DNA from: an uncultured Oscillospiraceae bacterium
Lineage (GTDB): Bacteria; Bacillota; Clostridia; Oscillospirales; Acutalibacteraceae
DNA: 29,828 nucleotides
NCBI GenBank assembly: GCA_900547305.1
Contig: URGH01000029.1
Coordinates: 1 to 29,828, forward strand
Direction of reading: 5' to 3'
Both the position numbers and the translations under genes were made by a program. How positions within the stretch are numbered: the first letter of the stretch is position 1; the number at the start of each line of letters is the position of its first letter. Below the pieces are notes generated by a model, which saw only the letters and a program-made list of their open reading frames with translations, had not been told where the DNA came from and did no database searches. Shown here in pieces: positions 7,548 to 15,510 of the stretch.

Positions 7548-9002
7548 TTAATCCAAAGTATAAAGTACGTTATACCCGTTAATAAAATCAAGATTATTCG
7601 CAAAACGCGCGTACTGACCGGCGCTGTTTTTTAAATAAAACGCAACCGAGCAGCGTATATCGGTATCGGGCAGCATAAGCTCCCCTTCGGCAGTATATTC
7701 GGGACTTTCGGTATTTGAATAATTCAGCGGGTCGCGGTTATACCATTTTTCAGGCTCGCCGCATTCAATTTCGTCTATAACATTGCCGTCTCCGTCCAGC
7801 AGGACAAACCCGCTTTTCATATTAAACGCCGCCGAGAAACCGTAATTTTTAAGTCTGAGCTTGATTTTCAGGGGTGTGCCCGTAACGCCCAAGCCTCTTA
7901 TTTCCGTTTTTACGGCGGAAATTCTGTACCCCAAATGATCCCTTATAAACTCAAACACATTGCGCGGCACCGTTTCGCCGTTTGCGTTTTTAAACCAATT
8001 CGGGTCGTATATTATGCCGTGCTCTCCGAGAAACTCGGGCGTTATTAGCAGGTTTTTCCATTTACCTATTTCCGACTTTGTTCGGTCAGCCATATCAAGG
8101 TATGAATGGTGTATGCTGAGCGTTGTAAACCGATGCTCGGAAAGCTGCTCGATCACCTTATACCCGTCAACCGTAACGCCGTTGTTTATAAGCCAATTAT
8201 TCCAATAAAGCTCTCCCTCCTGCGGGGTATATGGAGCTTCCCTTATAAGCTGCTCCCACTGCTCGCTGCCGTCATCAAGCCCGCCCGTGCCCGAAACTCC
8301 GGGGGTGTTTGCGGGCACCTTGCCGAAAATCGAATCATTTTCAATGCCTATACGGTTATAATAGCTTTTATCTTTAAGCAGATTTTTATATGCAGGCAGG
8401 CGAATAAGTGCGTAAAGCCCGTTCGGAACAACCAGCTTTTCCATTACCGTACTTGCTATCTCCGTAAGGTCATGCTCGTAATAGTCGCTGTGCCACTCGC
8501 CCCACGCCCCCGCAAAGCAAATCGGGAACGCTTGTATGCACTGCTTTATTTCAGGCATTATTTCGGATATTTGCGCTATATGCCGCAATGTCATTTTCTG
8601 CGTTGCGTCCTCGTTTTCACCGTTCGACGGCTCAAAAATATAGCAAAACCTCGGTTGCCCCTTTACACCCATTTCAAGCTGAACGGTGTAAAATATCCTT
8701 ATTGCTTCAAGCCCCGCGGGCGTTATATCGCGGTCGTGAAAGCCTGTAAGATAAAAATAGTTCTGCATAACAAGAGTGGTATCCCCCGGGTCGGCGGCAA
8801 ACTGCCCCATGCGCGCTTTTATTATGTTATACGCATGCTCGCGCATTTTTTCCGCGCTCATCTGCGACATTTCGTAAACGTCTATATTCGTTGAGCCGCG
8901 AAAACCTCTGTCGGGGTTGTAAGCCGTGGCGAGATCCCCGTCGGAATACAAAGGCTCGGAATCTACCGAAAGCATACCCTTACTGTATAATTTACCGTCC
9001 AT
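7548..9002 (-). CDS. DUF4874/DUF4832 protein without signal peptide
   Basis: This 484-aa protein matches the DUF4874 plus DUF4832 pairing: NPDRGFRGSTN near residue 29, PGDTTLVMQNY, then ICFAGAWGEWHSDYY with Glu169, and in the C-terminal part FTTLSIHHSYLDM, HLGYR and LKNYGFSAAFNMKSGFVLLD. The family looks like a barrel followed by a beta-sandwich and is probably a carbohydrate enzyme; Glu169 is a candidate catalytic residue by inference only. It is a close paralogue of the gene at 11603-13315 over almost its whole length, but lacks that protein's lipoprotein signal. The upstream dockerin gene ends 9 nt before, in the same frame, so one TGA separates the two. AGGGA before the ATG at 9002 would allow separate translation. 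As written the product would stay in the cytoplasm, which is odd next to a secreted paralogue. Confidence 0.85.
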   Translation of the reverse strand: MDGKLYSKGMLSVDSEPLYSDGDLATAYNPDRGFRGSTNIDVYEMSQMSAEKMREHAYNIIKARMGQFAADPGDTTLVMQNYFYLTGFHDRDITPAGLEAIRIFYTVQLEMGVKGQPRFCYIFEPSNGENEDATQKMTLRHIAQISEIMPEIKQCIQAFPICFAGAWGEWHSDYYEHDLTEIASTVMEKLVVPNGLYALIRLPAYKNLLKDKSYYNRIGIENDSIFGKVPANTPGVSGTGGLDDGSEQWEQLIREAPYTPQEGELYWNNWLINNGVTVDGYKVIEQLSEHRFTTLSIHHSYLDMADRTKSEIGKWKNLLITPEFLGEHGIIYDPNWFKNANGETVPRNVFEFIRDHLGYRISAVKTEIRGLGVTGTPLKIKLRLKNYGFSAAFNMKSGFVLLDGDGNVIDEIECGEPEKWYNRDPLNYSNTESPEYTAEGELMLPDTDIRCSVAFYLKNSAGQYARFANNLDFINGYNVLYTLD

Positions 9003-9011
9003 AATTTCCCT

Positions 9012-10049
9012 TCATAAATCAGGCAGCCCCGTAAGTATCAGCTTACGGAGTCCCGCCAAATCGGCTGCTTCAACTCTGCCGCTTTTATCAATATCCGCCC
9101 TGTCAGTCGCTATTGTATAGCCGCAAAGCATTTTTTTAAGAACTATAACATCCAAAATATCAACGCATCCGTCAAGGTTAAGGTCCCCGTCGGCGTAGCT
9201 TACCTCGGCGAAAAGGTCTGTCGGCTCGCTTGCGCCCTCTGCCAGCGCGAGGGTCGTATTCTCCACAGAAAGCGGATCGTCAAGAGTTACAACGGGAAGT
9301 GAGAAATAAACCGCTCCGTCTTCGCCGCCGTAGCGCCCGAACTGATACTGTATGCGGGTTATGCTTTCGGTATCCCAATCGGTGCCGTCGCCGTTTGCAA
9401 GGGTGGATTTCGGAATAAACAGATATCCCTCAAAGCCGATTTCGGGCAGCATAACAAGCTCGCCGTCGGGTCCGGCGGCACTCTGCCATGCGGTTTCGCC
9501 CTTTTTGAGCGTATAATACGGAAGTCCTGTTTTAACCCTGAAATTCCATGAACCGCCGCTTGTTATAAAGTACGGCGCAAACCATTTGGAATTTTGCGGC
9601 ATTTTAAGGTATAACATAACCCCCGTGCCTCCGTTTAACGGTACGGCGTTTTCCTCCGTTACCATTACGTTGACCGAAGCGTTTCTCCGCGGGTAATCGG
9701 GTGCTTCGTTTACACGGTCATATTCAAGAGCGGTACTGTCAAGTTTAAGATTATAGGCGGTAAACGGCATGTAATTCGGGCAGGAGGATAAAGTAACACG
9801 CCCTGCCGACGGATTATCAAGACCCATAACCAAGCCCCACCATTGACCGTCAACCGTTGCGTCGCCGCCTGCCGCGCCCGGATTCATGGCGGCTATCTCC
9901 GTATCGGAAGCGCTTAACTCATCGGGTAAGTACATCGGGCGGATTTTCAGAACTCCCGCGTTTTCAGCGGCAACCGCCGCGCCGAGTAAGGATACAAGAA
10001 GTGCAGACGCTGAGAAAAAAGATAAAACAGATTTTAATAACTTTTTCAT
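9012..10049 (-). CDS. Secreted module-dockerin protein
   Basis: This 345-aa protein has a signal peptide (about residues 1-28, cleavage near AVAA), one copy of the operon's shared module (about 34-260: LPDELSASDT, LKLDSTALEYDRV, GFEGYLFIPKSTL, YQFGRYGGEDGAVYFS) and a complete two-repeat type I dockerin (about 286-340: GDLNLDGCVDILDVIVLKKM and ADIDKSGRVEAADLAGLRKL). There is no catalytic domain, so by itself it would be a binding or scaffold-docked adaptor. AGGAGAG lies upstream of the ATG. The stop is TGA at 9012-9014, and the next gene continues in the same frame four codons later. In the 936-aa protein downstream the same signal-module-dockerin layout is followed by an enzyme domain, so this gene plus the next resemble one interrupted protein. 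The module function (glycan binding) is inferred. Confidence 0.87.
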   Translation of the reverse strand: MKKLLKSVLSFFSASALLVSLLGAAVAAENAGVLKIRPMYLPDELSASDTEIAAMNPGAAGGDATVDGQWWGLVMGLDNPSAGRVTLSSCPNYMPFTAYNLKLDSTALEYDRVNEAPDYPRRNASVNVMVTEENAVPLNGGTGVMLYLKMPQNSKWFAPYFITSGGSWNFRVKTGLPYYTLKKGETAWQSAAGPDGELVMLPEIGFEGYLFIPKSTLANGDGTDWDTESITRIQYQFGRYGGEDGAVYFSLPVVTLDDPLSVENTTLALAEGASEPTDLFAEVSYADGDLNLDGCVDILDVIVLKKMLCGYTIATDRADIDKSGRVEAADLAGLRKLILTGLPDL

Positions 10050-10074
10050 GGTACACTCTCCTTTAATTTATAGT

Positions 10075-10088
10075 GTGCCGTCCGGCAC
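10075..10088 (-). other. Small intergenic hairpin after the sugar-binding lipoprotein gene
   Basis: GTGCCG (10075-10080) and CGGCAC (10083-10088) form a short inverted repeat in the largest gap of the operon (59 nt). No T run follows on the - strand; the ribosome-binding site of the next gene follows instead. Hairpins after binding-protein genes often protect the upstream mRNA and lower expression of later genes. That role is an inference here. Confidence 0.35.
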
Positions 10089-10108
10089 GGGGAATTTATA
10101 ATACGGCG

Positions 10109-11584
10109 TCAGCCGGTAGTGCGCTTTATTGTGCTTTCAAGCACGCTCTTCATTGAATCAACCGCCTCTGCCGGAGCTTTGCCCTCGGTTATAATGCTGC
10201 CCCAGAATTTATCGCGGTAGCCGCCGTCCCACCAGCCCGAAAGCGACTCCATATAAGAAAGCACGGGCACAGCCTTTTTGCTGTAATCAAGATACAGCTT
10301 GAGGTCGTCGTCGGAAATGGTCATTCTGCGCTCCTTAACATCGTTTTCAACCGTACTGTCAAAGAAACGCGTGCTGTCGAACTTTGAATATTCATAGCCG
10401 TAAGCCACGCCGCCGAGCGGATTTTTGGCGTTTTTCGCCACCATTACGCTTACGGTGGATTTCGGGAAGTAGTATTTTCCGTCGTTCGCCTTGGGCAACG
10501 GCACAATGCCTATTTCGTCCTTCATGTTCTTATGGTAATCATACGCGCCCACCGCGTTCCACGGCTGCTCTATATGCATTGCTATTTGGCGTTTGCCGAA
10601 GCCCGTGTAGGAGTCGCCTGTGTAAAGCGCCTTTGCCTTAACAAGGTCATACAACAGCTGCAAGCCCTCCATTTCCTTTTTCTGATCTATGGTGGCTTTG
10701 ATTTTCATATTTCCCGCCTCGGCAATTCCCAAGCCGCCGTTTGCAAACAGGAACATACCGTAGTGGCAGGTACCTACGCCGTAGGTTTTAACGGTTTTCC
10801 CGTCCGCCTGATACAGAGTCATTTTTTTGGCTGTATCAAGAAACGTTTCCCAATTCCACTTATCCGCTTTATAAAGTTCTGTTGGGGTTTTAACGTTATT
10901 TTCCTTAAAAATGGTCTTGTTGTATGCTATCATATAGCCCGGTATGCCCCATTTATGAGTTATGGCATACTGCTTGCCGCCCCATTTCGTATCGTTAAGG
11001 TCAACCGTTTTCCAAAGCGGATCGGAAGTATCTATATATTTATCCAGCGGTTGAGCCAAATTCGCGTATATATACCTTAAATATGTAACCTCGTCGCATA
11101 TAAAGGCGTCGGGTCCGCTGCCGCTTGCAACCATCTGCGCTATTTGGTTCTGACCCGCAACGCCGCCCTTTACGGAAACAAATTTCAGCTTAACGCCGTA
11201 TTTCTTTTCAACTATTTGCCTGAAAACCTTGGTGTTTGCGTTTGTGGTTTTTTCTTCACCCGTTACGGTTACGGTAGTACCTTTAAGCGAGGTGAATTTC
11301 TTTTCCTGCGGCGATGTCAACTCGTAGCTGTCCTTAACCTGCTCAACCTCTACGCTTTCGGTTTTGGAAGAACCTGTTTTCCCGCTGCCGCCCGATGTGC
11401 CGCTGCCTCCGCCGGACGCGGTATTCCCCGGCTTCAGAACCTCTCCGCCGTCGCTTTCGTCATAATACTCGTATACTACGTCATAGTCCGATGAGGCGCT
11501 GTCGGCAGGCTTCTTTTTGCACGCCGCAAGACCTGCCGTTACGCAAAGCGCGAGCACAAGGCTTAAAATTCTTTTGGTTTTCAT
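10109..11584 (-). CDS. Sugar ABC transporter substrate-binding lipoprotein
   Basis: Extracellular solute-binding protein of the family-1, CUT1 type (491 aa). The signal peptide ends in a lipobox (GLAAC, Cys22), followed by an acidic then Gly/Ser-rich linker up to about residue 75 that lifts the domain off the membrane. The binding domain shows the usual features: the SGSGPDAFICDEV segment, WGIPGYMIAYNKTIFKENNV with TPTELYKADKWNWETF, and the late MHIEQPWNAVGAYD. AAGGAGTG precedes the ATG at normal distance. It ends in TGA, showing that TGA is an ordinary stop here. It lies 18 nt after the DUF4874/DUF4832 lipoprotein gene and far from either permease pair in the same operon, so it probably serves one of them, with pair A or B undecided. 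The ligand is unknown. Confidence 0.92.
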   Translation of the reverse strand: MKTKRILSLVLALCVTAGLAACKKKPADSASSDYDVVYEYYDESDGGEVLKPGNTASGGGSGTSGGSGKTGSSKTESVEVEQVKDSYELTSPQEKKFTSLKGTTVTVTGEEKTTNANTKVFRQIVEKKYGVKLKFVSVKGGVAGQNQIAQMVASGSGPDAFICDEVTYLRYIYANLAQPLDKYIDTSDPLWKTVDLNDTKWGGKQYAITHKWGIPGYMIAYNKTIFKENNVKTPTELYKADKWNWETFLDTAKKMTLYQADGKTVKTYGVGTCHYGMFLFANGGLGIAEAGNMKIKATIDQKKEMEGLQLLYDLVKAKALYTGDSYTGFGKRQIAMHIEQPWNAVGAYDYHKNMKDEIGIVPLPKANDGKYYFPKSTVSVMVAKNAKNPLGGVAYGYEYSKFDSTRFFDSTVENDVKERRMTISDDDLKLYLDYSKKAVPVLSYMESLSGWWDGGYRDKFWGSIITEGKAPAEAVDSMKSVLESTIKRTTG

Positions 11585-11602
11585 AATGCCACTCCTTTTC
11601 CG

Positions 11603-13315
11603 TTACTGAATATCAAATGTGTGCAAAACATTGTAACCGTTTATAAATAACACATGATTTGCAAGATGCGCATACTGACCGCCGTCGTTTTTAAGGAAGA
11701 ACGCCACTCTGTAACGTCCGCTTTTTTCCGGCAGCTTTAGGTTACAAGAAAGACTGTATTCGGGGGATGAATAATCCGAATAGTCATCGGGGTTTCGGTT
11801 GTACCACTTTTCGGGCTCTCCGCATAAAACCTCGCTTACAACCGCGCCCTGATCGTCAAGCAATGCAAACCCGCTTTTCATATTAAACGCCGCGGAAAAA
11901 CCGTAATTTTTAAGGGACATTTCAATTTGCAGGTCGCTTTTCGGCTTTCCTGAGCCCGAAACGCTTATTTTTTGCGCGGCAATTCTGTAGCCCAAATGGT
12001 CGCGTATAAATTCAAAAACATTGCGGGAAACATTCTTTCCGTCAGCGTTTTTAAACCAATTCGGGTCATATGTTATTCCCTTTGCTTTCAGCCAGCCCGC
12101 CATTATGCTGAGCTTTTTCCAGCTGCCTATCTGCGATTCGTCGCGGTTAGCCATATCAAGGTATGAGTGATGTATGCTGAGCGTAGTAAACCTATGCTCG
12201 GAAAGCTGTTCGATTGTTTTGTAGCCGTCAACATTGACCTTGTTCTGTATAAGCCAGCTGTTCCAGTAAAGCTCGCCCTCCTGCGGGGTGTAAGCTGCCT
12301 CCTTTACAAGCTGTTTCCATTGCTCGCTGCCGTCGTCAAGTCCGCCTGTTCCCGAAATTCCCGGCGTATTTGCCGGAACCTTACCGAATATCGAATCGTT
12401 TTCAATTCCTATGCGGTCATAATAGGTTTTGGTTTTCAGCTGATTCTTGTATTTCGGCAGCCTCATCAGTGCGTAAAGCCCGTTCGGAACAACCAGCTTT
12501 TCCATTACCGCTGCCGCAATCTCGGTGGTATCGTGCTTGTAATAATCGCTGTGCCATTCGCCCCATGCTCCCACAAAGCAGATGGGAAACGCCTGTATGC
12601 ACTGTTTTATGCTCGGAATTACCTCGGCTATCTGTTCAATATGCCTCAGCGTAATTTCCTGAGTGGCGTCTTCAACAGACGCATTTTTCGCGTCGAATAT
12701 GTAGCAGAATCTCGGCTGACCCTTAATTCCCATTTCAAGCTGCGTCTTAAAGAAAATTTCTATGGCTTTCAGCCCGTTTTCGGTTATGTCGCGGTCGTTA
12801 AAACCGTTTAAATACAGATAATTCTGCATTACAAGCGTGGTATCCCCCGGGTTTTGGTCATCCTCGCCCACGCTTTCGCTTATAATTTCCTTGGCGTACT
12901 CCTTCATGTCCTCTTCGCTTTTGAGCGACATTACAAAAACATCAAGGTTTGTAGAGCCGCGAAAACCGCGGTCGGGATTGCGGCGCGTGGCCGAATCCAT
13001 TCCCGCATAAAGCGGCGTTACGGTGCCCGAGAACTGCGCGGGAATTTTATCGGCATAAACGAATACTCTGCGTCCGTTTTGCCCGCCGCCGTTTCCCGTA
13101 TCAGGCGTGTTCACGCTGTCGTTATTCTGCCCGTCCTCTTCACTGTCTGCAGGGGAAACATCCGAGCTTGCGGGACTTTCGCGTTTTATTCTTATTACCT
13201 TTTTCTTTTTCGTTGATGCGGTTTCGCTGTCGGCGCCGCAGCCTGCAGCCAAAATTACCGTGCATATGCACATTATAACGGCAACAGCCTTTTTCAAAAT
13301 TGACAGCCGTTTCAT
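11603..13315 (-). CDS. DUF4874/DUF4832 lipoprotein
   Basis: This 570-aa lipoprotein has a lipobox AAGC (Cys26), a low-complexity charged and Gly/Asn-rich linker to about residue 80, and the DUF4874 plus DUF4832 body (about 100-570). Landmarks are NPDRGFRGSTN, PGDTTLVMQNY, ICFVGAWGEWHSDYY with Glu253, DSIFGKVPANTPG, FTTLSIHHSYLDM and a terminal beta-sandwich with LKNYGFSAAFNMKSGFALLD. It is very similar to the 484-aa protein at 7548-9002, so the two are recent paralogues. A surface carbohydrate-active enzyme is the likely role; no activity can be read off. The ATG overlaps the TAA of the preceding gene (TAATG), so translation of the two is likely coupled. A G-rich site lies upstream within the preceding gene. 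Confidence 0.87.
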   Translation of the reverse strand: MKRLSILKKAVAVIMCICTVILAAGCGADSETASTKKKKVIRIKRESPASSDVSPADSEEDGQNNDSVNTPDTGNGGGQNGRRVFVYADKIPAQFSGTVTPLYAGMDSATRRNPDRGFRGSTNLDVFVMSLKSEEDMKEYAKEIISESVGEDDQNPGDTTLVMQNYLYLNGFNDRDITENGLKAIEIFFKTQLEMGIKGQPRFCYIFDAKNASVEDATQEITLRHIEQIAEVIPSIKQCIQAFPICFVGAWGEWHSDYYKHDTTEIAAAVMEKLVVPNGLYALMRLPKYKNQLKTKTYYDRIGIENDSIFGKVPANTPGISGTGGLDDGSEQWKQLVKEAAYTPQEGELYWNSWLIQNKVNVDGYKTIEQLSEHRFTTLSIHHSYLDMANRDESQIGSWKKLSIMAGWLKAKGITYDPNWFKNADGKNVSRNVFEFIRDHLGYRIAAQKISVSGSGKPKSDLQIEMSLKNYGFSAAFNMKSGFALLDDQGAVVSEVLCGEPEKWYNRNPDDYSDYSSPEYSLSCNLKLPEKSGRYRVAFFLKNDGGQYAHLANHVLFINGYNVLHTFDIQ

Positions 13316-15480
13316 TAATGCTTTCCCCCTTTCAAATACTTACGTCCGTCGGCAGCCAGCCAAACAAATGCCGCCGATAGGAGCGATATTATAACGGCAT
13401 TGAGCATAAAAGCGTCTCTGTCGCCGGTTTGCGGAACATATCCGCCCGAGCCGTCTTCAACGTAAACATACTCTCCGGCTCCCGTGTTGTTATTGAAATA
13501 TTCAAGCTCCGTGGGTTCTTCTTTTTGGGTCGTATAAAAAGAATCGTATGCGTATGTTCCTATAAATCTGTCGTTTTTAAGCGCCTTTACAAGAACCGCG
13601 TATCGGGTTTCACTCTCAAGCCCGCCGATAACGGCGAACGGCTCCGCGCAATCCGACTTTGAAATAAAAGTGTAGGTGTAAGCGCCGTCATTCATACCAT
13701 ATTTGAAAAGGTAGAGAGCGTATTTTTCCGCCTGCGGGTGCTTGTACCAGCTTACAAACGCGCTGTCCGAGGTTAAATTTTCATCATCCACGGCGTCAAT
13801 AACCAGCTCCGCCGCGGTTGCCGCTTCAAGCTCCGTCAGCACATCCCCGGGATTAAGGTCCACGTTTTTATCCTCGTATTCCTGAATTTGCGGATTTTCG
13901 GGCAGAGTTGATTCGTCAACGGCAGCGCCCGTGAAAATATTGAAAATTCCGCCGTGATTTACCTGCTTTGCCGCCGCACCGCTCATTATTTCGTTGCACG
14001 CCTCATATATTCCGTTTATTAAGGCTTCACCGTTTCCGATACCCGAAAGTCCCAAAGTGATTTCGCTTACAACCTCGCCGCTTTTAACCGACTGATTAAG
14101 CTTTTTAAGCGATTGCCACGGTATTCTTATTATTCCGTTAAAGCCTGACGGCAGCTCCAGCTTTCCGTCGGCGGCTTTTTTGCGTATCCATTCATCCGCT
14201 CCCTTTTCAAGCGTATAAAAGCCCATATCGTCATAAACCGAGGCGGAAACATACGCGCCCTCCGCGGCGCCGTTGGTTGTTATAAGCGGCTCGGCAGTAA
14301 TCGACTTGCCGTCCTTTGCCGCAGGCAGCGTGACCCGCAGGCACAGCGCGCCGTTTTCGGCGTTGCTTACCGCAAAACGCTCAAACGCCCTGACTTTATA
14401 CGAAAATTCATCGGCGCCCGAGACAGAAAGACTTTTACCGTTATTAAGCGGCTGCGGGTCGTTTACGGCTTTCAGTACAATTCCGCTTTCGGGATTTATA
14501 ACCCTTATGCCGTTTGCGGATTTATCGCTCTTGATTTCCTCGTCCGCTCCGAAATTTTCAAGGAACGGCACTTTTTTAATATACGAGAGTTTGGGATTAT
14601 CGGTCGGCTCGTCTGCCGTAAATTCATTCCCCGTGAAAATGTCGCGGTCAGCCGTTTCGCCCTCAATTCTGACCCTGCGGGCATTTTCGGCGGCCGTCGG
14701 GTCGGAAACCGCTATTATCGGCGCCGAAAAGCTCACAGCGCCCTCGTCCCCGCCGTAGCGCCCGAACTGAATCTGCATTTTGTAGATACTGTCTGTGTTC
14801 CAGTCGGTATTATCGCCTACGGTAAGTGTTTTCCGCGGGATGAATATATATCCCTCAAAGCCCTTGCCCGGCAGGTCTATAAGCTCGCCGTCGCCCGGAA
14901 GTTCTTTCTTTATCCACTTTTCCGAGCCGCGTTCAAGCGTATAAAGCTCCCCCGTTGATCTCGAGTGCAGGTTCCACGAACCGGAATTTTTAGGTATAAA
15001 GTACGGCGCGAATTGCAAAGAAGTGGTGGGCATTTTAACATACATCATAATGCCCGACGCGTCTTTGAGAGAACGCATGTCCTTTGTTGAAAACGTCAGG
15101 CTTACCGCTATTCCCTTTCTTGCGTAATCCTCGGCGTTTGTAACCCTGTCAATCTCATTCTCGGTGCTGTCAAGCCGGAGATTTACCTTTGTAAACGGCA
15201 TATACGCCCTGCATGTGGAAAGCGTTACCTTTCCCGCGGGATTATTTGACGCCACGGGGTACATTCCCCACCATGCGCCGTCATACACGGTGCCGCTGCC
15301 GCCGGACGCTCCGGGATTCATGGAATCGATAACCGTTCCCGGCGCGCTCAGCGCCGACGGAAGACCCAGCGGGCGCAGTACGGTTGCCGCAGGGTCGGGC
15401 GCGGCGTTTGTAAACACGACCGGACACATAACCGAAAGCAGCACGGTAAGCGCCAAAATCAGACCAGTGATTTTTTTCAT
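13315..15480 (-). CDS. Wall-anchored module protein with Fn3-like domain
   Basis: A surface protein of 721 aa. The signal peptide spans about residues 1-26. The shared operon module covers about 34-262 (LRLDSTENEIDRV, GFEGYIFIPRKTL, IQFGRYGGDEGAVSFS). A second, strongly diverged copy lies near 345-495; its best match is FYTLEKGADEWIRKK followed by GFNGIIRIPWQSL. A fibronectin type III-like domain (about 560-652) and an acidic spacer follow. The C-terminus holds VPQTGD (682-687), a hydrophobic helix and a basic tail (GRKYLKGGKH), the layout of a sortase substrate, with V in place of L in LPXTG. It has no enzyme motif, so it is probably a cell-surface glycan-binding protein. AAGGGTG precedes the ATG. 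It overlaps the DUF4874/DUF4832 lipoprotein gene by one base, and the two may act together. Confidence 0.85.
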   Translation of the reverse strand: MKKITGLILALTVLLSVMCPVVFTNAAPDPAATVLRPLGLPSALSAPGTVIDSMNPGASGGSGTVYDGAWWGMYPVASNNPAGKVTLSTCRAYMPFTKVNLRLDSTENEIDRVTNAEDYARKGIAVSLTFSTKDMRSLKDASGIMMYVKMPTTSLQFAPYFIPKNSGSWNLHSRSTGELYTLERGSEKWIKKELPGDGELIDLPGKGFEGYIFIPRKTLTVGDNTDWNTDSIYKMQIQFGRYGGDEGAVSFSAPIIAVSDPTAAENARRVRIEGETADRDIFTGNEFTADEPTDNPKLSYIKKVPFLENFGADEEIKSDKSANGIRVINPESGIVLKAVNDPQPLNNGKSLSVSGADEFSYKVRAFERFAVSNAENGALCLRVTLPAAKDGKSITAEPLITTNGAAEGAYVSASVYDDMGFYTLEKGADEWIRKKAADGKLELPSGFNGIIRIPWQSLKKLNQSVKSGEVVSEITLGLSGIGNGEALINGIYEACNEIMSGAAAKQVNHGGIFNIFTGAAVDESTLPENPQIQEYEDKNVDLNPGDVLTELEAATAAELVIDAVDDENLTSDSAFVSWYKHPQAEKYALYLFKYGMNDGAYTYTFISKSDCAEPFAVIGGLESETRYAVLVKALKNDRFIGTYAYDSFYTTQKEEPTELEYFNNNTGAGEYVYVEDGSGGYVPQTGDRDAFMLNAVIISLLSAAFVWLAADGRKYLKGGKH

Positions 15481-15510
15481 AGAATTTCACCCTTTATTAA
15501 AATTAGGCGT

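Noticed and set aside
8106..8894. Open + strand frame antisense to the DUF4874/DUF4832 gene, with a look-alike at 12167-12811
   Set aside because: The resemblance of the two products only mirrors the similarity of the paralogous genes on the other strand; their cysteine- and tyrosine-rich sequence is typical of antisense frames.
9012..9014. TGA recoded as tryptophan or another amino acid in this genome
   Set aside because: The sugar-binding lipoprotein gene ends naturally in TGA at 10109-10111, and several ATGA junctions use TGA as stop. A genome-wide code change is therefore unlikely; local readthrough remains open.
5989..15381. CRISPR array or mobile repeat as explanation of the recurring 20-nt segment
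   Set aside because: The copies lie thousands of bases apart or inside coding modules, in the same reading frame each time, and encode the same motif.
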